A stretch of DNA of 64,000 nt from Antedon bifida (Eukaryota; Echinodermata; Crinoidea; Comatulida; Antedonidae). Location: assembly GCA_963402885.1 (NCBI GenBank), contig OY727101.1:13402917-13466916 (forward strand). Reading direction: 5' to 3'. Position numbers and translations under genes: made by a program. This document shows positions 63,401-64,000 of this stretch, in pieces (within the stretch, counting starts at the first letter, position 1; every line of letters begins with the position of its first letter). The notes beneath the pieces were generated by a model. That model was not told where the DNA came from. It saw only the letters and a program-made list of their open reading frames with translations, and ran no database searches.

Positions 63401-64000
63401 CTACACTATCAAACTTTATGTGATAAAAAAATGTGATGTGCCCATATATGGACATGATGATGTCATATCACTACCATATTTGGGCACATCAAAGTTTTTT
63501 CAAACTATTTTGAAAGTTTAGACAGAGCTTTACGTTATAAATATAAATGTTATTATATTTTCAGAACCCAAATTGACAAATGATGACAGAAGACGAAGGG
63601 TAGCAGAATCAGTGACCCGACCTGAGAATCTTTTAAATAAAGTTCATGTATATGTACATTGTGATGAACCTCGTTACACAGAAACAACGCACATACAAGC
63701 AGGGTGAGGCTGCTATTGCTAACATGTTTTATTTTAGGATATAACGTTTCTGATTTCCAGAATCTGTGACATAAACAATTTTGTTTTACATTTCTCTCAG
63801 ATTGGATACTCTAGGATTCCAAACATCCATGCTTGAAAAATCTGTTGCGACCAAACATTTAAATATTACAGAAGCGTTGCAGTCCTCAAATTGTGTCGTT
63901 TTATGTCTCGGTCCAGAGATTATCAAATCACCGTCGGCTTCGTTTCTACTTCAACAAGCTAAAGAGGGCGGTAAACCGGTTATTCCTGTTTGTCTTAACA
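56470..64000 (+). CDS. four-SPRY protein with C-terminal TIR-like domain (3' end outside window)
   Basis: Function not known; a role in immune or stress signalling is inferred from the TIR-like domain. Exons: 56470-56638, 56898-57083, 57223-57419, 57716-57830, 58271-58441, 58829-59032, 59498-59599, 60044-60253, 60461-60613, 61089-61288, 61994-62117, 62496-62924, 63211-63327, 63565-63703, 63801-64000+. All borders are GT/AG, all phases match, and 905 codons are open. Order: SPRY1 (residues 1-184), SPRY2 (185-347), linker, SPRY3 (382-569), SPRY4 (570-760), linker, TIR-like (about 818-905, cut by the window). SPRY hallmarks include VVVYFTRNGEVLF, PSGGFYPTIGL, STGDIIGCCVEYF and QPAGGFYPSVTL, closest by eye to SPRYD3. 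No signal peptide or membrane segment is seen, so the protein is probably cytosolic. Tandem arrays and MITEs fill the introns. Gene structure is secure; the TIR call is strong but made without a profile search. Confidence 0.9.
57716..59032 (+). other. SPRY2 (three exons)
   Basis: Exons 57716-57830, 58271-58441 and 58829-59032, with intron phases 0, 1, 1, 1. Starts ENLSQWSMPDFVSVDDDTF, then DTYYEITLCNMGEGVKLGPV, CKQGDVIGLGLLF and VVVYFTRNGEVLFHQ. The last exon closes with GGFYPTIGLAAP. Corresponds to SPRY4. Confidence 0.82.
58567..58636. mobile_element. TA-MITE family A, internal fragment
   Basis: ggacatgatgatgtcatatc to tttgtcaaactaatttgat; both outer TIR ends missing. In intron 6 of the SPRY-TIR coding exons. 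Confidence 0.75.
59141..59367. repeat. 29-bp minisatellite, eight units, in a SPRY-TIR intron
   Basis: Units of ctgagtcttgcaatggagta plus agagccact at exact 29-bp spacing from 59141. Open on the minus strand in several frames only because of periodicity. Confidence 0.93.
59636..59995. repeat. degenerate minisatellite (GCATGATGGTAGTGCTAT), in the next SPRY-TIR intron
   Basis: Alternating tagtgctatcacat, gcatgatggtggtgctat and catgaggtagtgcta words; longer higher-order copies contain gcagccatgtggcatgaggg (about 59720 and 59800). Confidence 0.85.
60044..61288 (+). other. SPRY3 (three exons)
   Basis: Exons 60044-60253, 60461-60613 and 61089-61288, with intron phases 1, 1, 1, 0. Signature pieces: SFTIEITDAGEKSIISMGVS, YSTGDIIGCCVEYFSSKQVL, DLYPCLGFRG and the end IPSFDQ, which matches the end of SPRY1. 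Confidence 0.82.
60935..61056. mobile_element. TA-MITE family A, diverged copy
   Basis: Left aaagctctgtctacactact, core cgtcatcatgtccatatatg, right gattgtgtagacagagttta. The right TIR and core are shortened. Confidence 0.78.
61647..61866. mobile_element. inverted-repeat element family B, copy 2 (opposite orientation)
   Basis: Termini CAAGGCAATCTAACAACAGG and CCTGTTGTTAGATTTCCTTG; flanks GTACCAC and ATACCAC form an imperfect 7-bp duplication. The reverse complement matches copy 1 at 628-851 over its length. In the intron between SPRY3 and SPRY4. Confidence 0.82.
61994..63327 (+). other. SPRY4 and following linker (three exons)
   Basis: Exons 61994-62117, 62496-62924 and 63211-63327. Starts ASLSNWVMSPKLSINGSSIF (compare SPRY2), then WKYFEVKVDSG, YVKVGDTIGFGVLYSG, QAVMVYCCINGRVVFHK and QPAGGFYPSVTL. 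The 429-nt exon equals the two SPRY2 exons 58271-58441 and 58829-59032 joined, with a longer charged middle, which suggests loss of an intron. Confidence 0.82.
62965..63106. repeat. CATGAATATGCATGAACATC tandem repeat
   Basis: Four to five units of roughly 28-38 bp in the intron after SPRY4, with atttatgcat as a second repeated word. Confidence 0.85.
63391..63531. mobile_element. TA-MITE family A, copy 15
   Basis: TA-aagctctgtctacactatca to ttgaaagtttagacagagctt-TA with a full core (ccatatatggacatgatgat, catatcactaccatatttgg). In the last complete intron before the TIR-like exons. Confidence 0.88.
63565..64000 (+). other. TIR-like domain (N-terminal ~90 residues visible)
   Basis: From residue 818: strand A VHVYVHC, helix, LGFQTSML (strand B), ITEALQSSNCVVLCLGPEII (helix B, strand C, loop), SASFLLQQAKEGGKPVIPV (helix C, strand D). 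The order and spacing match TIR domains such as that of SARM1 (HGFSVFID, NFVLVLSP, GKNIVPI). The position of the SARM1 catalytic Glu appears to be Leu or Gln here. The domain continues past the window. Confidence 0.75.

Overview
The window is animal nuclear DNA: AT-rich, intron-dense, with GT/AG-bounded exons and many short inverted-repeat transposons, SINE-like pieces and minisatellites. A PP2A B56-epsilon gene and a TOMM20 gene of nearly vertebrate length, together with the repeat landscape (AGGCCTAG clusters, TACTGTA-type motifs, TA-flanked palindromic MITEs), suggest a marine invertebrate deuterostome, perhaps an echinoderm. The species is an inference; the sequence alone does not fix it.

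Four protein-coding genes are visible, all assembled by hand from splice sites and reading-frame continuity. (1) Positions 908-2310, minus: the first two exons of a gene for a putative secreted protein, with a signal-peptide exon followed by a long Gln-rich repeat exon. It runs off the left edge and I do not recognise the family. (2) Positions 6929-50294, minus: a complete 13-exon PPP2R5E (B56-epsilon) gene encoding 466 residues, with an intact substrate-binding pocket, spread over 43 kb. (3) Positions 52719-55606, minus: a complete 5-exon TOMM20 gene encoding 163 residues. (4) Positions 56470-64000+, plus: a gene head-to-head with TOMM20, coding exons joined in frame for 905 residues before the window ends. 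It encodes four SPRY repeats of SPRYD3-like type followed by a domain that reads as a TIR domain. The SPRY part looks like a duplicated two-SPRY module, seen in both residue similarity and intron phase. The SPRY(4)-TIR architecture is the most interesting object in the window and could be an innate-immune sensor or adaptor.

The rest is introns and intergenic DNA filled with repeats. One palindromic TA-flanked MITE family has about 15 copies here. A second TA-flanked family of about 350 bp has three clear copies; one sits inside a minisatellite and another abuts a copy of the first family. There are several single-copy inverted-repeat elements, a 1.13-kb TTAA-flanked element inserted in a satellite array, tRNA-related SINE pieces, and many minisatellites. 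No complete tRNA, rRNA, CRISPR array or intact retrotransposon was found.
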